Assembly: GCA_002483265.1 (NCBI GenBank)
Contig: DLHO01000019.1
Coordinates: 1 to 64,000, forward strand
Direction of reading: 5' to 3'
From: Flavobacteriales bacterium UBA7666
GTDB lineage: Bacteria; Bacteroidota; Bacteroidia; Flavobacteriales_D; Crocinitomicaceae
DNA length: 64,000 nt
The translations under genes and the position numbers were made by a program. The notes below the pieces were generated by a model. It had not been told where the DNA came from. It did not search any database and was given only the letters and a program-made list of their open reading frames with translations. This document shows, piece by piece, positions 53,606 through 62,382 of the stretch; the stretch's first letter is position 1; each line of letters starts with the position of its first letter.

Positions 53606-53938
53606 GGTGTTAAAATTTGCTGGTTAAAGAATCTTCAATGAATTGGTTGTTCTTTTTCTATTGATGTTTTCTCTCCTTTGCCATAACAAGGAAACAAACA
53701 CAAACTTAGTAGATGAGTGAAATCGACAGAATTATTTTTCTGATTAATAGAAGTTGACATGAATAGTGAATTCGTGAATAATGGTTTTATCTTGGACATT
53801 AGTTGCCCAGAATGCCGATAAACCTAATAATTTTCAGTCAGATATGCAAATACATGAATACATGGATTCTTGCATGTGGTTTTCCACAAAAAAAGATGCT
53901 GGCAATCTTTTGGGATCTTGAAAGCAGAATTAACTTGA
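53606..53938. other. Leader and intergenic region upstream of the GMC operon
   Basis: About 330 bp without a gene. A TAnnTTTG element on the - strand (TAAGTTTG, 53701-53708) would start the operon transcript near 53694, with a leader of about 90 nt. The phrase ACATGAATAGTGA occurs at about 53758 and again in the direct repeat at about 53960, hinting at further decay of repeat copies. Nothing else recognised. Confidence 0.5.
53701..53708 (-). promoter_or_regulatory. -7 promoter element of the GMC/VioB-like operon
   Basis: TAAGTTTG on the - strand fits TAnnTTTG. No clear TTG box is found at the usual spacing. Confidence 0.4.
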
Positions 53939-54052
53939 AATAGAGAATGTAAGTGTAGAACATGAATAGTGAGTTTCTACAAATAAAAAAAGCTTTGCAA
54001 ATCTGCAAAGCTTTTTTCTACTTTCGTGTTGGTGGGGAATGACGGATTCGAA
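53939..54052. repeat. Direct repeat, distal copy (tRNA-Val 3' end + terminator + nuclease start)
   Basis: 114 bp matching 54342-54455 with a single difference (53994 vs 54397); the period is 403 bp. Read on the - strand it contains the last part of tRNA-Val from the T-loop (TTCGAATCCGTCATTCCCC) to CCA, a perfect terminator hairpin, and the first eight codons of the GIY-YIG gene (MFYTYILY) before the sequence diverges. Confidence 0.93.
53986..54017 (-). terminator. Terminator hairpin, distal copy
   Basis: AAAAAAGCTTTGCA (53986-53999) pairs perfectly with TGCAAAGCTTTTTT (54004-54017). It ends the GIY-YIG transcript. Confidence 0.82.
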
Positions 54053-54066
54053 TGCTGACGCTACGG

Positions 54067-54366
54067 TCAGCATCCTAACAATTGCTTTATAAGAAGCAAT
54101 TCGTCAGGACCGCCGACTCCATCATTGTATTTTAACATGAAATCGCATGTCCGTTTTCGTGATAAGTTCTTGAGTTTATATTCTAGAATTTGGGCTTCAC
54201 CTTTGGTTGGTTTTTCAATAAACCACACTAATATCCATGGTGTACCAAATTGCGTTGCTTTTTCAAACTTTCCGTTATGTCTTCTCAGACGTTCTATAAT
54301 ATCTTGTGTTGAGCCTTTGTAAAACGAATCAGTTGACTCGGAATAGAGAATGTAAGTGTAGAACAT
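54067..54366 (-). CDS. Small GIY-YIG nuclease family protein (UPF0213/YhbQ type)
   Basis: A 99-aa single-domain GIY-YIG endonuclease-like protein: MFYTYILYSESTDSFYKGST carries the two Tyr strands (YIL and FYKG), then ERLRRHNGKF with the conserved Arg, and a Glu in EAQILEYKLKNLSR. The start at 54366 matches the family; the reading from 54411 is too long. The gene lies between two 114-bp direct repeats that copy the 3' end of tRNA-Val, and its start codon is itself within a repeat. Downstream at 54052-54073 an inverted repeat (ATGCTGAC/GTCAGCAT) marks the junction with the tRNA tail. Cellular substrate unknown. Confidence 0.88.
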   Translation of the reverse strand: MFYTYILYSESTDSFYKGSTQDIIERLRRHNGKFEKATQFGTPWILVWFIEKPTKGEAQILEYKLKNLSRKRTCDFMLKYNDGVGGPDELLLIKQLLGC

Positions 54367-54432
54367 GAATAGTGAGTTTCTACAAATAAAAAAAGCCTTG
54401 CAAATCTGCAAAGCTTTTTTCTACTTTCGTGT

Positions 54433-54455
<23 letters not shown>
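54342..54455. repeat. Direct repeat, proximal copy (includes 3' end of the intact tRNA-Val)
   Basis: Matches 53939-54052 (113 of 114 identical). Its right part is the true 3' end of tRNA-Val(TAC), its left part the start of the GIY-YIG gene. The duplication point lies in the T-loop, a usual crossover site of tRNA-targeting elements, yet no integrase gene is present. Confidence 0.93.
54389..54420 (-). terminator. Terminator hairpin of tRNA-Val, proximal copy
   Basis: Same hairpin as at 53986-54017 with one mismatch (C at 54397); a T-run follows on the - strand. Confidence 0.78.
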
Positions 54456-54510
<55 letters not shown>

Positions 54511-54568
54511 ATACTTCGCGTTTTTTGAGTTACCGTTGTTTCTCAAACGCGAGTGCAAATATAAGGCA

Positions 54569-55813
54569 TTATTTCTTTTCTGCAAGCCCTTTTTGAAAAA
54601 AAACTTCAAAAAAATCGTGAACCAAAAAGAAGGAACCGAAAATCAAAATCGTATCCGCTTTGTTTGCAGATTCTTGCGCTTTTGACAATGCTTTTACCGG
54701 AGAATTAAAAAATTGTTTTTTTTCTACTCTGGAATCCACTTTTTCCTTCAAATCCTCCATTCGAATACTTCTGGGATTGGAGAAGGTGGTAAAGTAGAAA
54801 TGTGCATTTGTTGGAAATTCATCCAAAATGGCATCTAAATCTTTATCAGAACTCGTTCCGTAAATGCAATGAAGCGTTCCTTTATTGATTTCCTTGACAG
54901 AATTAAACAGGGCATGAATTCCTTCCGCGTTGTGTGCGCAATCAACGATCGTTAATGGCTCTTGCGTGATGACTTCCATGCGGCCGAAGAATCCGGTATT
55001 TTGTTTTAGATTCTTAATCCCGTTTTCACGTGTCGTTTGATCAACTGAAAATCCTCTTTTTTCCAACTCATCACAAACCGCAGCAACGATGCTGTAATTC
55101 CCTACTTGATAACCGATGATTCCATCCGGAAAATGAATGTCTTGTCTGGGAATGATTATTTCCGCTTGCATTGCTTTGGAAGCGGTCTCAAAGACAGGAA
55201 ATGTCTCTTCGTCTGTTTCGCCAAGAACAACCGGAATTTGCTTTTTGATAATTCCTGCCTTCTCAAATGCAATTTTAGCGCGTGTATCTCCTAGTATATT
55301 GACATGATCCAGTCCAATATTGGTGATTACAGAAATAAGCGGCTGAATGATATTCGTTGCGTCTAATCTTCCCCCTAAACCCACTTCTGCAATGACGATA
55401 GAGCACTTGTTCTGACAAAAGAAATCTAATGCCATCATCCAGGTGATTTCAAAGAAGGAAGGCTCAATATTCCAGGAATGATTTCTCACTTTTTCGCAAA
55501 ATTCAATCACAAATTGTTCATCAATGGGTACGCCATTGATGCGGATCCGCTCTGTGAAGTCAAATAGGTGGGGAGAGGTGAATAATCCGACCTTCTCTCC
55601 GCTTTCAGTAAGAATGGATGCAAGCATGTTCGATACAGAGCCTTTTCCGTTGGTTCCGCCCACATGAATAAAACGCAATTGATTCTCCGGATGATGGAAA
55701 AAAGCACTTAATTCTTCGATATTCTTTAATCCTGGATTATAAGCTTGTGCACCTAAATTATGGTAAGCCGGGAATTGTTGAAACAACCAATCGATGGTTT
55801 CAGAATAATTCAT
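54569..55813 (-). CDS. folC: Folylpolyglutamate synthase / dihydrofolate synthase
   Basis: Mur-ligase-like enzyme (414 aa) adding glutamate to dihydropteroate or folates with ATP in the cytoplasm. Motifs: VGGTNGKGSVSNMLASIL (P-loop), TSPHLFDFTERIRING, EVGLGGRLDATNII, TNIGLDHVNILGDT and DCAHNAEGIHALF. The ATG at 55813 is chosen because the longer reading (to 55900) would run into the tonB-like gene with an unrelated extension. It follows that gene after 4 nt, so it ends the exbBD-tonB operon, an uncommon but seen arrangement. Confidence 0.95.
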   Translation of the reverse strand: MNYSETIDWLFQQFPAYHNLGAQAYNPGLKNIEELSAFFHHPENQLRFIHVGGTNGKGSVSNMLASILTESGEKVGLFTSPHLFDFTERIRINGVPIDEQFVIEFCEKVRNHSWNIEPSFFEITWMMALDFFCQNKCSIVIAEVGLGGRLDATNIIQPLISVITNIGLDHVNILGDTRAKIAFEKAGIIKKQIPVVLGETDEETFPVFETASKAMQAEIIIPRQDIHFPDGIIGYQVGNYSIVAAVCDELEKRGFSVDQTTRENGIKNLKQNTGFFGRMEVITQEPLTIVDCAHNAEGIHALFNSVKEINKGTLHCIYGTSSDKDLDAILDEFPTNAHFYFTTFSNPRSIRMEDLKEKVDSRVEKKQFFNSPVKALSKAQESANKADTILIFGSFFLVHDFFEVFFQKGLAEKK

Positions 55814-55817
55814 ATGA

Positions 55818-56765
55818 TTATTGTTGTGGCTTGAAATAATAGGTAATCGTCCCCTCTTCGATTGGTTTTTCAGAATACTCGAAACGTGATTTTTTGGCAT
55901 AACTCATTGCTTGCTCTACACAGCATGGGTTTGCTCCTTCAGGAGCCAGTGATTGTGCCCAATAAACATCTCCATTGGAATTGACCTTTACTTTTATAAC
56001 GATTTTTTCGGTGATTGATCTTCCACACATATAGCCTGGAACCTTAATGTAGTCCGGATCGTTCTGAAGAGGTTTTCGGTTATTTACATTCCATTCTGCA
56101 AGATTCTTTCCACTTTTCCCAGAGTTGGATCCAATATTTCCACCGTTTCCGCCTTCTTGTTTTTGCTGTTGTCTTTTCTTCTCTTCACGCTCTTTTTTGC
56201 GCTTCTCCATGTCCTTTTGGATCTTTTCGCGCTCAGCAGCTCCACCTGTCATTTCAAACTGTTGCTTTTCAAAGTCGAAAACAGATTCTTCCGGAGTTTT
56301 TGGTTTCGTAGGTTCCGCCTTTGGCAGAGGTTTGGAAGAAGGGTCTGTCGTTTCAGGACGATCTTCACGTATTTCACCTCCATCTTTTGCTTCAGGAAGG
56401 CCATCTCCGTTTTCTCCTTTATAATTAAATTGGGCTGGGGGAGTTTCCTCCACATTTTGATTGTTCAAAGAGAATTGGGTGGTATCGGAAACCTCGCTGA
56501 AAGACATTTCATTTAAACCTTCATAATTATCAATGATTGTCTTGGTGTAAACGGATCCAATTCCCAATAAAATTGCTCCGAAAAGGACATACATCAGGAT
56601 TACAGGTTGACGGGTTCTTGTTTGATAAGCTCCATATCGCTTATTGCGATGTTCGAAAATTGTTTTAAAATTTTTCGCATGAAATTCCTCCCATTCACTA
56701 TTGTCTACATAATGGTAGAGTGAAAAAATAATAATGAGTATAAATAGAATATATACGAATACCAT
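55818..56765 (-). CDS. TonB energy-transducer protein (RNKRYGAYQ type)
   Basis: A 315-aa TonB-like protein with two N-terminal membrane segments (residues about 2-20 and 55-75), between them the FEHRNKRYGAYQTR motif typical of Bacteroidota TonB, then a Pro/Lys/Glu-rich periplasmic spacer (about 110-215, with KKRQQQKQEGG) and a C-terminal TonB domain (about 240-315: GRSITEKIVIKVKVNSNGDV ... ITYYFKPQQ). It transmits proton-motive force from ExbBD to outer-membrane receptors. The third TonB-like gene in this operon. Confidence 0.82.
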   Translation of the reverse strand: MVFVYILFILIIIFSLYHYVDNSEWEEFHAKNFKTIFEHRNKRYGAYQTRTRQPVILMYVLFGAILLGIGSVYTKTIIDNYEGLNEMSFSEVSDTTQFSLNNQNVEETPPAQFNYKGENGDGLPEAKDGGEIREDRPETTDPSSKPLPKAEPTKPKTPEESVFDFEKQQFEMTGGAAEREKIQKDMEKRKKEREEKKRQQQKQEGGNGGNIGSNSGKSGKNLAEWNVNNRKPLQNDPDYIKVPGYMCGRSITEKIVIKVKVNSNGDVYWAQSLAPEGANPCCVEQAMSYAKKSRFEYSEKPIEEGTITYYFKPQQ

Positions 56766-56841
56766 AAACCTCTTTGTAAACCAGTTTAAATCTACAAGTA
56801 AAAACCGAAGAAATTATTTTTTTAAACGACTTTAACGAAAA

Positions 56842-57615
56842 CTAGTTTGCACTAATTCGTATTACAACCGGTACTTTCATGTTTTTTGTAGCGGTGACCT
56901 TATTGAATCGTCCTTGATTCTTAACAACATTGATAACTTGATTGATGATGGTCATGTCATTCGTATTGGAACCATTTTTCACGAAGGTTGGTTTTCCGAT
57001 GATATTCCCGTTTGGATCAACCAAAATAGACAAAACAATCACGCAACTTTCATCTGTTTGAATGCTGTTTGTATTAGGCTTTTCCACCCAATGACGTTCC
57101 GGATCTCCGCCTCTTCCCGGACCATTACCGTTGCCTTCTCCATTTCCGTTATCATTTCCAATTCCGTGACCGTTCCCGGTTCCAGTTCCACCACCACTTC
57201 CACCGGTTCCGCCGAATGGATTGCTGCTTGTATTTTGTGCGCTTGCTGGATTATCGGTTGGGGTTTGGGTGTTATTGATACTGGAATTCCCTGAACTCGT
57301 ATGTGTGCTGCTGCTATGCTGTGTAAGGACTTGCTGTGTTTGGGGAGGAGTTCTATCTGATTGTTCAACATTTGCAGCAGTTCCGGAACCACCACCACCC
57401 GTACCTACTGGTAAATCCTGTAGTTCAACCTCAATTAACTCCATTTCCATGTCCTTATACAATAATTGCTCAGGAAGTGGAGGAGTGGGGATACGGTATC
57501 CCAGAAAATGGAGAATGGCCAATAATAATACAAATGCAGATAATGCAATGATTCCTGCAACCTTGCGATCCTTAATCTCTTCGGTCTTGACTGTTTCAAA
57601 TGCAAATTCTTCCAT
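56842..57615 (-). CDS. TonB-like protein with Gly/Asn-rich linker (copy B)
   Basis: A 257-aa single-pass protein: cytoplasmic N-terminus EFAFETVKTEEIKDRKVAG, one membrane helix (about 20-40), a Gly/Thr/Asn-rich linker (GGTGGSGGGTGTGNGHGIGN region, about 130-175) and a TonB C-terminal-like domain with SCVIVLSILVDPNGNIIGKPTF. It lacks the RNKRYGAYQ motif. Closely related to the next gene (58466-57720), so the pair arose by tandem duplication. Confidence 0.75.
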   Translation of the reverse strand: MEEFAFETVKTEEIKDRKVAGIIALSAFVLLLAILHFLGYRIPTPPLPEQLLYKDMEMELIEVELQDLPVGTGGGGSGTAANVEQSDRTPPQTQQVLTQHSSSTHTSSGNSSINNTQTPTDNPASAQNTSSNPFGGTGGSGGGTGTGNGHGIGNDNGNGEGNGNGPGRGGDPERHWVEKPNTNSIQTDESCVIVLSILVDPNGNIIGKPTFVKNGSNTNDMTIINQVINVVKNQGRFNKVTATKNMKVPVVIRISAN

Positions 57616-57719
57616 ATGTCTTTATTTTATTCTTTTCGGATCTTAATAGGTAATTACCTGCTGGTAATTTACCACTCAATTCCTGAAACGTTCATTTTTT
57701 TAATGACTTTTAGCAAAAA

Positions 57720-58466
57720 CTAGTTTGCATTAACACGAATCACAATAAGCTCTTTCGTATTCTTCGTCGTATTTGCTTTATTAAATTTGGCTTGATTCTT
57801 AACGGCACTAATCACCTGATTGATCATGGCCATATCGTTGGTTGTGGAACCACTTTTTACAAGGGTTGGACTTCCAACAATATTTCCGTCAGGATCCACT
57901 AAAACAGATAAGACAATTTTGCAGTTTTCGTCTGACGCTATGTTATGTGTATTGGGGAATTCAATCAGTTGACGTTTTACCTTTTCTGCTGATTTGGGAT
58001 CACCGTCTTGTTCATCCCGCACTGCTTCAGTAGTACTTCCGTGATACTTCGTTCCATTGATTCCTCCAGTTGCGAATGGATTGTCACTAACATGTTTTGC
58101 TCCTGAAGGATTATTTGTCGGAGTTACCGTATTGGTAATATTAGAGTTCCCGGATTTCGCATGTGTACTACTGCTTTGTTCAGTGAGAATTTGCTCCATT
58201 TGTGCGGGAGTCATTTCTGTCTTGTTTGCTTTAGCAGGACTGCCAGCACCACCATTCTTGAGACCTTGTTCTAAAATCTGAGGATCAAGAGGAATCAGCT
58301 CTTCATTTGTTTGAACTAATTGATTTTGAAGATTTGGATTTGAAATACGGTATCCAATAAAGGAAAGAATCGTTAACAACAATACGGCTGCTGATATCGC
58401 AATAATTCGTGCCATTTTACGATCGTTCATTCGATCCCTTTTTTCTGTTTCGACACTGTATTCCAT
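57720..58466 (-). CDS. TonB-like protein (copy A, paralogue of the next gene)
   Basis: A 248-aa single-pass protein with the same plan as its neighbour: EYSVETEKRDRMNDRKMARIIA, membrane helix (about 20-40), linker with STHAKSGNSNITNTVTPTNNP (the neighbour has STHTSSGNSSINNTQTPTDNP) and a C-terminal domain CKIVLSVLVDPDGNIVGSPTL. The linker is shorter and less Gly-rich than in copy B. Both follow exbD. Confidence 0.75.
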   Translation of the reverse strand: MEYSVETEKRDRMNDRKMARIIAISAAVLLLTILSFIGYRISNPNLQNQLVQTNEELIPLDPQILEQGLKNGGAGSPAKANKTEMTPAQMEQILTEQSSSTHAKSGNSNITNTVTPTNNPSGAKHVSDNPFATGGINGTKYHGSTTEAVRDEQDGDPKSAEKVKRQLIEFPNTHNIASDENCKIVLSVLVDPDGNIVGSPTLVKSGSTTNDMAMINQVISAVKNQAKFNKANTTKNTKELIVIRVNAN

Positions 58467-58486
58467 ACCTCTTTGTTTTAGATGAA

Positions 58487-58882
58487 TTATCCGGCTTTGG
58501 TAGCAATTACAAACTTCAATTGATGTTTCAATCCGAGCTGCAATAAATCTATCAATTCCTGAACATCTAAGTCATACGCAGGACGTAGTACTACGGTTTC
58601 ATCTTTTCGCAATTTTGTTTCCTGCAATAATCGTACTTCCAGATCTTGAGGACTTACTTCTTCCTTATCGAGGTAGTATTTTTTTTCACTCGTGACAGTT
58701 AAAGTCAGGTGAGATCCGACTTTTGTATCTGTTTCTTTCGCATCGGGAAGCGGAACCTTGATCACGTTCGGGTTTGCTAATGTTGATATAATCAAAAAGA
58801 ACAAAAGCAAGAAGAACATGATATCACTCATGGAAGAGGATTCAACTCCTGCATGAAAGCGTTTTTTGCGTTTTATTGCCAT
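58487..58882 (-). CDS. exbD: ExbD/TolR-family biopolymer transport protein
   Basis: A 131-aa single-pass inner-membrane protein of the ExbB-ExbD-TonB motor: start MAIKRKKRFHAGVESSSMSDIMFFLLLFFLIIS with the conserved membrane Asp (SDIMFFLLLFF), then a periplasmic domain (YLDKEEVSPQDLEVRL). It overlaps exbB by 10 nt and precedes the TonB copies. Confidence 0.92.
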   Translation of the reverse strand: MAIKRKKRFHAGVESSSMSDIMFFLLLFFLIISTLANPNVIKVPLPDAKETDTKVGSHLTLTVTSEKKYYLDKEEVSPQDLEVRLLQETKLRKDETVVLRPAYDLDVQELIDLLQLGLKHQLKFVIATKAG

Positions 58883-59613
58883 TTTCCTGGACGTTGAATA
58901 ATATTAATAAATCCTAAGTTCGTTGACTGGATTTTCAATGTATAACTATCAATCATCGCATTCAAAATATGATATGCGGAATAAGCGATAATACCTACGA
59001 CCAATCCTGCTCCCGAACTAATCATCTTTTCGTATAAACCTCCCGAGATATTTCCGATACTTACGTTTTCAGAAATGGAGATATTGTAGAAGATTTTAAT
59101 TACCCCGGCAATGGTACCAATGAATCCGAATGTTGGAGCAATACCTGCGATTAATCCCAGAATTCCCATTCCTTTTTCCATCTTACCAATTTCGATATTG
59201 GCAACCTTTTCCATATTGGATTCGATCTCAGAAACCGGTCTTCCGATAGTTTGAATTCCTTCGGCAACAACGGAACCAAAAGCACTTTGATCACGTTGTA
59301 CCTGATTCAATGCATCCTGAATATTTCCTTTCTCCAGATTCATTCGAATGTCATTCAATAAATTCGAGTTGTAGACCGACATACGCTTGATGTAGCGGTA
59401 GCGCTCGATCACAACATATAACGTGTAAAATAACAAGATGATAATTGGAATGATAAAGACACCGCCTTTCATTACAAATTCCAGTGCTGTGATCTTTTCA
59501 CCTGCTTTTGCTGCCTTTTCTTCAGCTTCCGGCACGCTGTCCTTAACGATTTGCGCTAAGCTTAACAATGGAGTTGCTAAAAATAATAGGGTAAATATTG
59601 CTGCTTTTCTCAT
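58873..59613 (-). CDS. exbB: ExbB/TolQ/MotA-family proton channel
   Basis: A 246-aa inner-membrane protein: N-terminal signal-like helix (MRKAAIFTLLFLATPLLSLAQ), three further membrane segments (about 50-72, 150-175, 195-218) with the conserved GLIAGIAPTFGFIGTIAGVI. Forms the proton channel with ExbD that powers TonB. First gene of the operon exbB-exbD-tonB(A)-tonB(B)-tonB-folC. Confidence 0.92.
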   Translation of the reverse strand: MRKAAIFTLLFLATPLLSLAQIVKDSVPEAEEKAAKAGEKITALEFVMKGGVFIIPIIILLFYTLYVVIERYRYIKRMSVYNSNLLNDIRMNLEKGNIQDALNQVQRDQSAFGSVVAEGIQTIGRPVSEIESNMEKVANIEIGKMEKGMGILGLIAGIAPTFGFIGTIAGVIKIFYNISISENVSIGNISGGLYEKMISSGAGLVVGIIAYSAYHILNAMIDSYTLKIQSTNLGFINIIQRPGKWQ

Positions 59614-59786
59614 CTGGTCTATAAATCAATACATGAATCAATTTCCAAAAATACACCCCAATACAAGATGATTCTCCCTTTAATTAAAGAGATATTCACA
59701 GTATTTTGTTTATAGGGATTGGATTTTTGCGATTCGCGTGTCTATTTAAATAATAGAAAAACGAGGATTTGGTTACAACAAGGTGC

Positions 59787-60965
59787 TTACTTCTTAATTG
59801 AGCGTGATGGTTTGGTGGGATTTTTAAAGCTAAACTTCAGCCAAATAAAACCGATCAATCCAGCCAATAGGGAAGAAATAAGGATCGCGAACTTGGAATC
59901 AGTTATGATTTCAGCATCTGTGAAGGCAAGAATGGTTACGAAGATCGACATGGTGAAACCAATTCCTCCCAGGATTCCAACGCCAAACAACTGACTCCAG
60001 GTTGTTCCTTTTGGTTTGTCGGCTAGTTTAAGGCGAATAGATAACCAGGTGAATATGAAAATACCAATCGGCTTTCCAATTACAAGACCCAAAATAATTC
60101 CCAGACTCACTTCTTCGAATAAGGCTTTATCCCATGTTGGACCGATATCAATGGCTGTATTTACCAATGCAAACAATGGAAGAATGATAAATGAAACAGG
60201 GTAGTGGAGTTTGTGCTGTAGCCTGTTGGCTGGTGATGTAGAGCCGGATTTACTGAAAGTAGGAATAACTATTGCAAGTAAAACGCCTGAAATGGTAGCG
60301 TGAATTCCTGAATGAAGCATGAAGTACCACATACAGATTCCAAGTGGAATATAGATCCAAAGCGATTTTACTTTCAGTTTGTTGAGTACCAAAAGTCCTG
60401 CAAAAATCCCGACTGCGATTGCGAAATTGAGCCAAAAAATAGTTTTTGTGTAGAAAACACCAATGACTACAATTGCTCCCAGATCATCAATTACAGCCAG
60501 TGCGGTAAGGAAAACTTTTACCGAAAGTGGTACGCGATTCCCTAAAAGAGAAAGTGCACCCAAAGCAAAAGCAATATCAGTTGCCATGGGAATTCCGAAT
60601 CCTGAAACAGTCGGTTTCCCAAGATTCATGTAAACAAAGATTCCTGCGGGAATAAGCATTCCACCCAATGCACTGAAAATCGGAAGAGTCGCTTTTTTCA
60701 GAGAAGAAAGTTCGCCAACTAAGAATTCGCGTTTCAGTTCCAGTCCAACTAGCAAAAAGAAAATAGCCATCAAGCCATCGTTGACCCAGTGTTCAATTTT
60801 CATTCCAGCAAACGGAAGTTCCCAAAACTCAATATAAGCATGTTGAATCGAGGAATTAGCCAATAAAAGAGACAGGATGGTAAACGCAATCAACGTTAAA
60901 CCACTTGACTTCTCGCTTTCAAAAAATTTTTTGAACATGCTGCTATTCGCTTTTCTTTTTGCCAT
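59787..60965 (-). CDS. nhaA: Na+/H+ antiporter NhaA
   Basis: A 392-aa sodium/proton antiporter with 12 membrane segments. Motifs: GLVGLELKREF-like LVGLELKREFLVGEL, the active-site pair in ALAVIDDLGAIVVIGVFY (two Asp), and PMATDIAFALGALSLLG. Active at alkaline pH, expelling Na+. The reading frame opens at a TTG (60968), but ATG 60965 is the normal start. Confidence 0.96.
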   Translation of the reverse strand: MAKRKANSSMFKKFFESEKSSGLTLIAFTILSLLLANSSIQHAYIEFWELPFAGMKIEHWVNDGLMAIFFLLVGLELKREFLVGELSSLKKATLPIFSALGGMLIPAGIFVYMNLGKPTVSGFGIPMATDIAFALGALSLLGNRVPLSVKVFLTALAVIDDLGAIVVIGVFYTKTIFWLNFAIAVGIFAGLLVLNKLKVKSLWIYIPLGICMWYFMLHSGIHATISGVLLAIVIPTFSKSGSTSPANRLQHKLHYPVSFIILPLFALVNTAIDIGPTWDKALFEEVSLGIILGLVIGKPIGIFIFTWLSIRLKLADKPKGTTWSQLFGVGILGGIGFTMSIFVTILAFTDAEIITDSKFAILISSLLAGLIGFIWLKFSFKNPTKPSRSIKK

Positions 60966-61039
60966 CAAAAAGTTTTTGAAGGTTCAAATCGTTTAATCCT
61001 GATAATTATCGGGACTTTGAACTATTGATCAATTGAGTT

Positions 61040-62269
61040 TTAAACCAGCTGGTTTAAAGCTATTTCAAATGCAGCTTTTGCAATCCCGGTTTTTGATGCG
61101 TTTGAAGCATGAGTTTTTTTCAACGCATCACCAATGATCTTGCTTGTATCTTCGAAAATTCCTTTATCAGTAAGGGCTTTCAAATCGTTGCTCATCAAAT
61201 AAGCAAATACGCGAGCCATTCCACAATTTGAAATGAAGTCAGGAATAACTGAAATATGATTGTCTGCGTAATCCGCAATTGGTCCGAAGAAAATCTCTTT
61301 ATCCGCAAACGGAACATTTGCTCCGGCAGCAATAACCTGAACTCCGGATTTGATCATTCGTTCAACTTGCTCTTGCGTGATTAAACGAGATGCAGCACAA
61401 GGAATAAATACATCTGCGGGAATATCCCAAATCTTTGCATTGATTTCATCAAAAGATTTCAAATCCGGGTGAATGATCTCATTTCCGTTTTTAGTCAGGA
61501 ATAGATGCTTAATTTCTTCTAAAGAAAATCCGTTTTCATTGATTAAACCACCTACGCGGTCAATAATTCCAACAATTTTTGCTCCGGATTGAGCTAAGTA
61601 GTATGCTCCAGCTGAAGCCACATTTCCCCAACCTTGAACAATGACTTTTTTACCTTTCAAGTCACCTCCCCAAATATCATAATAATGAGCAACTGACTGT
61701 GCAACACCGTATCCGGTAATCATGTCAGCTACCACAAATTTCTTTTCTACACTTGGACTGTATTGTGTGTCTTCAATTACCTTCAAAACACCTTGTCTCA
61801 ATTGACCGATGCGATTGATTTTCTGAGCTTCTCTTGGTTGGAAATGTCCGTTAAAAACACCTTCCTGAGGATGCCAGATTCCGCAATCCTCCGTAATTGG
61901 AATGACTTCATGAATTTCGTCCACATTCAAATCGCCACCTGTTCCATAATAATGTTTCAAAAGTGGAGTGACAGCAGCATACCAACGTCTTAAAACACCT
62001 TCTTTACGAGGATCTTTCGGATCAAAGTTAATTCCGGATTTTGCTCCACCAATCGGAGGTCCTGCAACAGTGAATTTTACTTCCATTGTTTTAGCAAGAC
62101 TTTCTACTTCACGTTTGTCCAAACCTACACGCATACGAGTACCTCCTCCGGCTGCTCCGCCACGCAAAGAATTGATTACGACCCATCCTTCTGCTTCAGT
62201 TTCAGCATCTTTCCACTCGAAAACGATTTCCGGGCGCTTATTTTCAAACTTGTGAAGTAAATCTTTCAT
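61040..62269 (-). CDS. Glu/Leu/Phe/Val dehydrogenase family enzyme
   Basis: A 409-aa NAD(P)-dependent amino-acid dehydrogenase. The catalytic lysine lies in GGAKSGINFDPKDP, GGDLNVDEI follows, and the nucleotide-binding Rossmann fold starts at KKVIVQGWGNVASAGAYYL. Substrate could be glutamate or a branched-chain/aromatic acid; length and the FISNCGMARV stretch fit glutamate-type dehydrogenases, but leucine/valine dehydrogenase cannot be excluded. A TACTTTTG element lies about 40 nt upstream (62307-62314). Confidence 0.88.
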   Translation of the reverse strand: MKDLLHKFENKRPEIVFEWKDAETEAEGWVVINSLRGGAAGGGTRMRVGLDKREVESLAKTMEVKFTVAGPPIGGAKSGINFDPKDPRKEGVLRRWYAAVTPLLKHYYGTGGDLNVDEIHEVIPITEDCGIWHPQEGVFNGHFQPREAQKINRIGQLRQGVLKVIEDTQYSPSVEKKFVVADMITGYGVAQSVAHYYDIWGGDLKGKKVIVQGWGNVASAGAYYLAQSGAKIVGIIDRVGGLINENGFSLEEIKHLFLTKNGNEIIHPDLKSFDEINAKIWDIPADVFIPCAASRLITQEQVERMIKSGVQVIAAGANVPFADKEIFFGPIADYADNHISVIPDFISNCGMARVFAYLMSNDLKALTDKGIFEDTSKIIGDALKKTHASNASKTGIAKAAFEIALNQLV

Positions 62270-62306
62270 GTTAACTTATTCGTTGAATCATTCAAATATT
62301 GAGAGG

Positions 62307-62314
62307 CAAAAGTA
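62307..62314 (-). promoter_or_regulatory. -7 promoter element of the amino-acid dehydrogenase gene
   Basis: TACTTTTG on the - strand fits TAnnTTTG and gives a leader of about 30-35 nt. Confidence 0.45.
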
Positions 62315-62382
62315 GGAATTATTGCTCTTTCAGCATGAAAAATCGGTGAATTCTCTGGTAAACTTTGTTGTTGATGGGATTC

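Noticed and set aside
60998..61013. Palindrome CCTGATAATTATCGGG between the dehydrogenase stop and nhaA
   Set aside because: It is short and has no T-run, so a terminator or operator cannot be supported.
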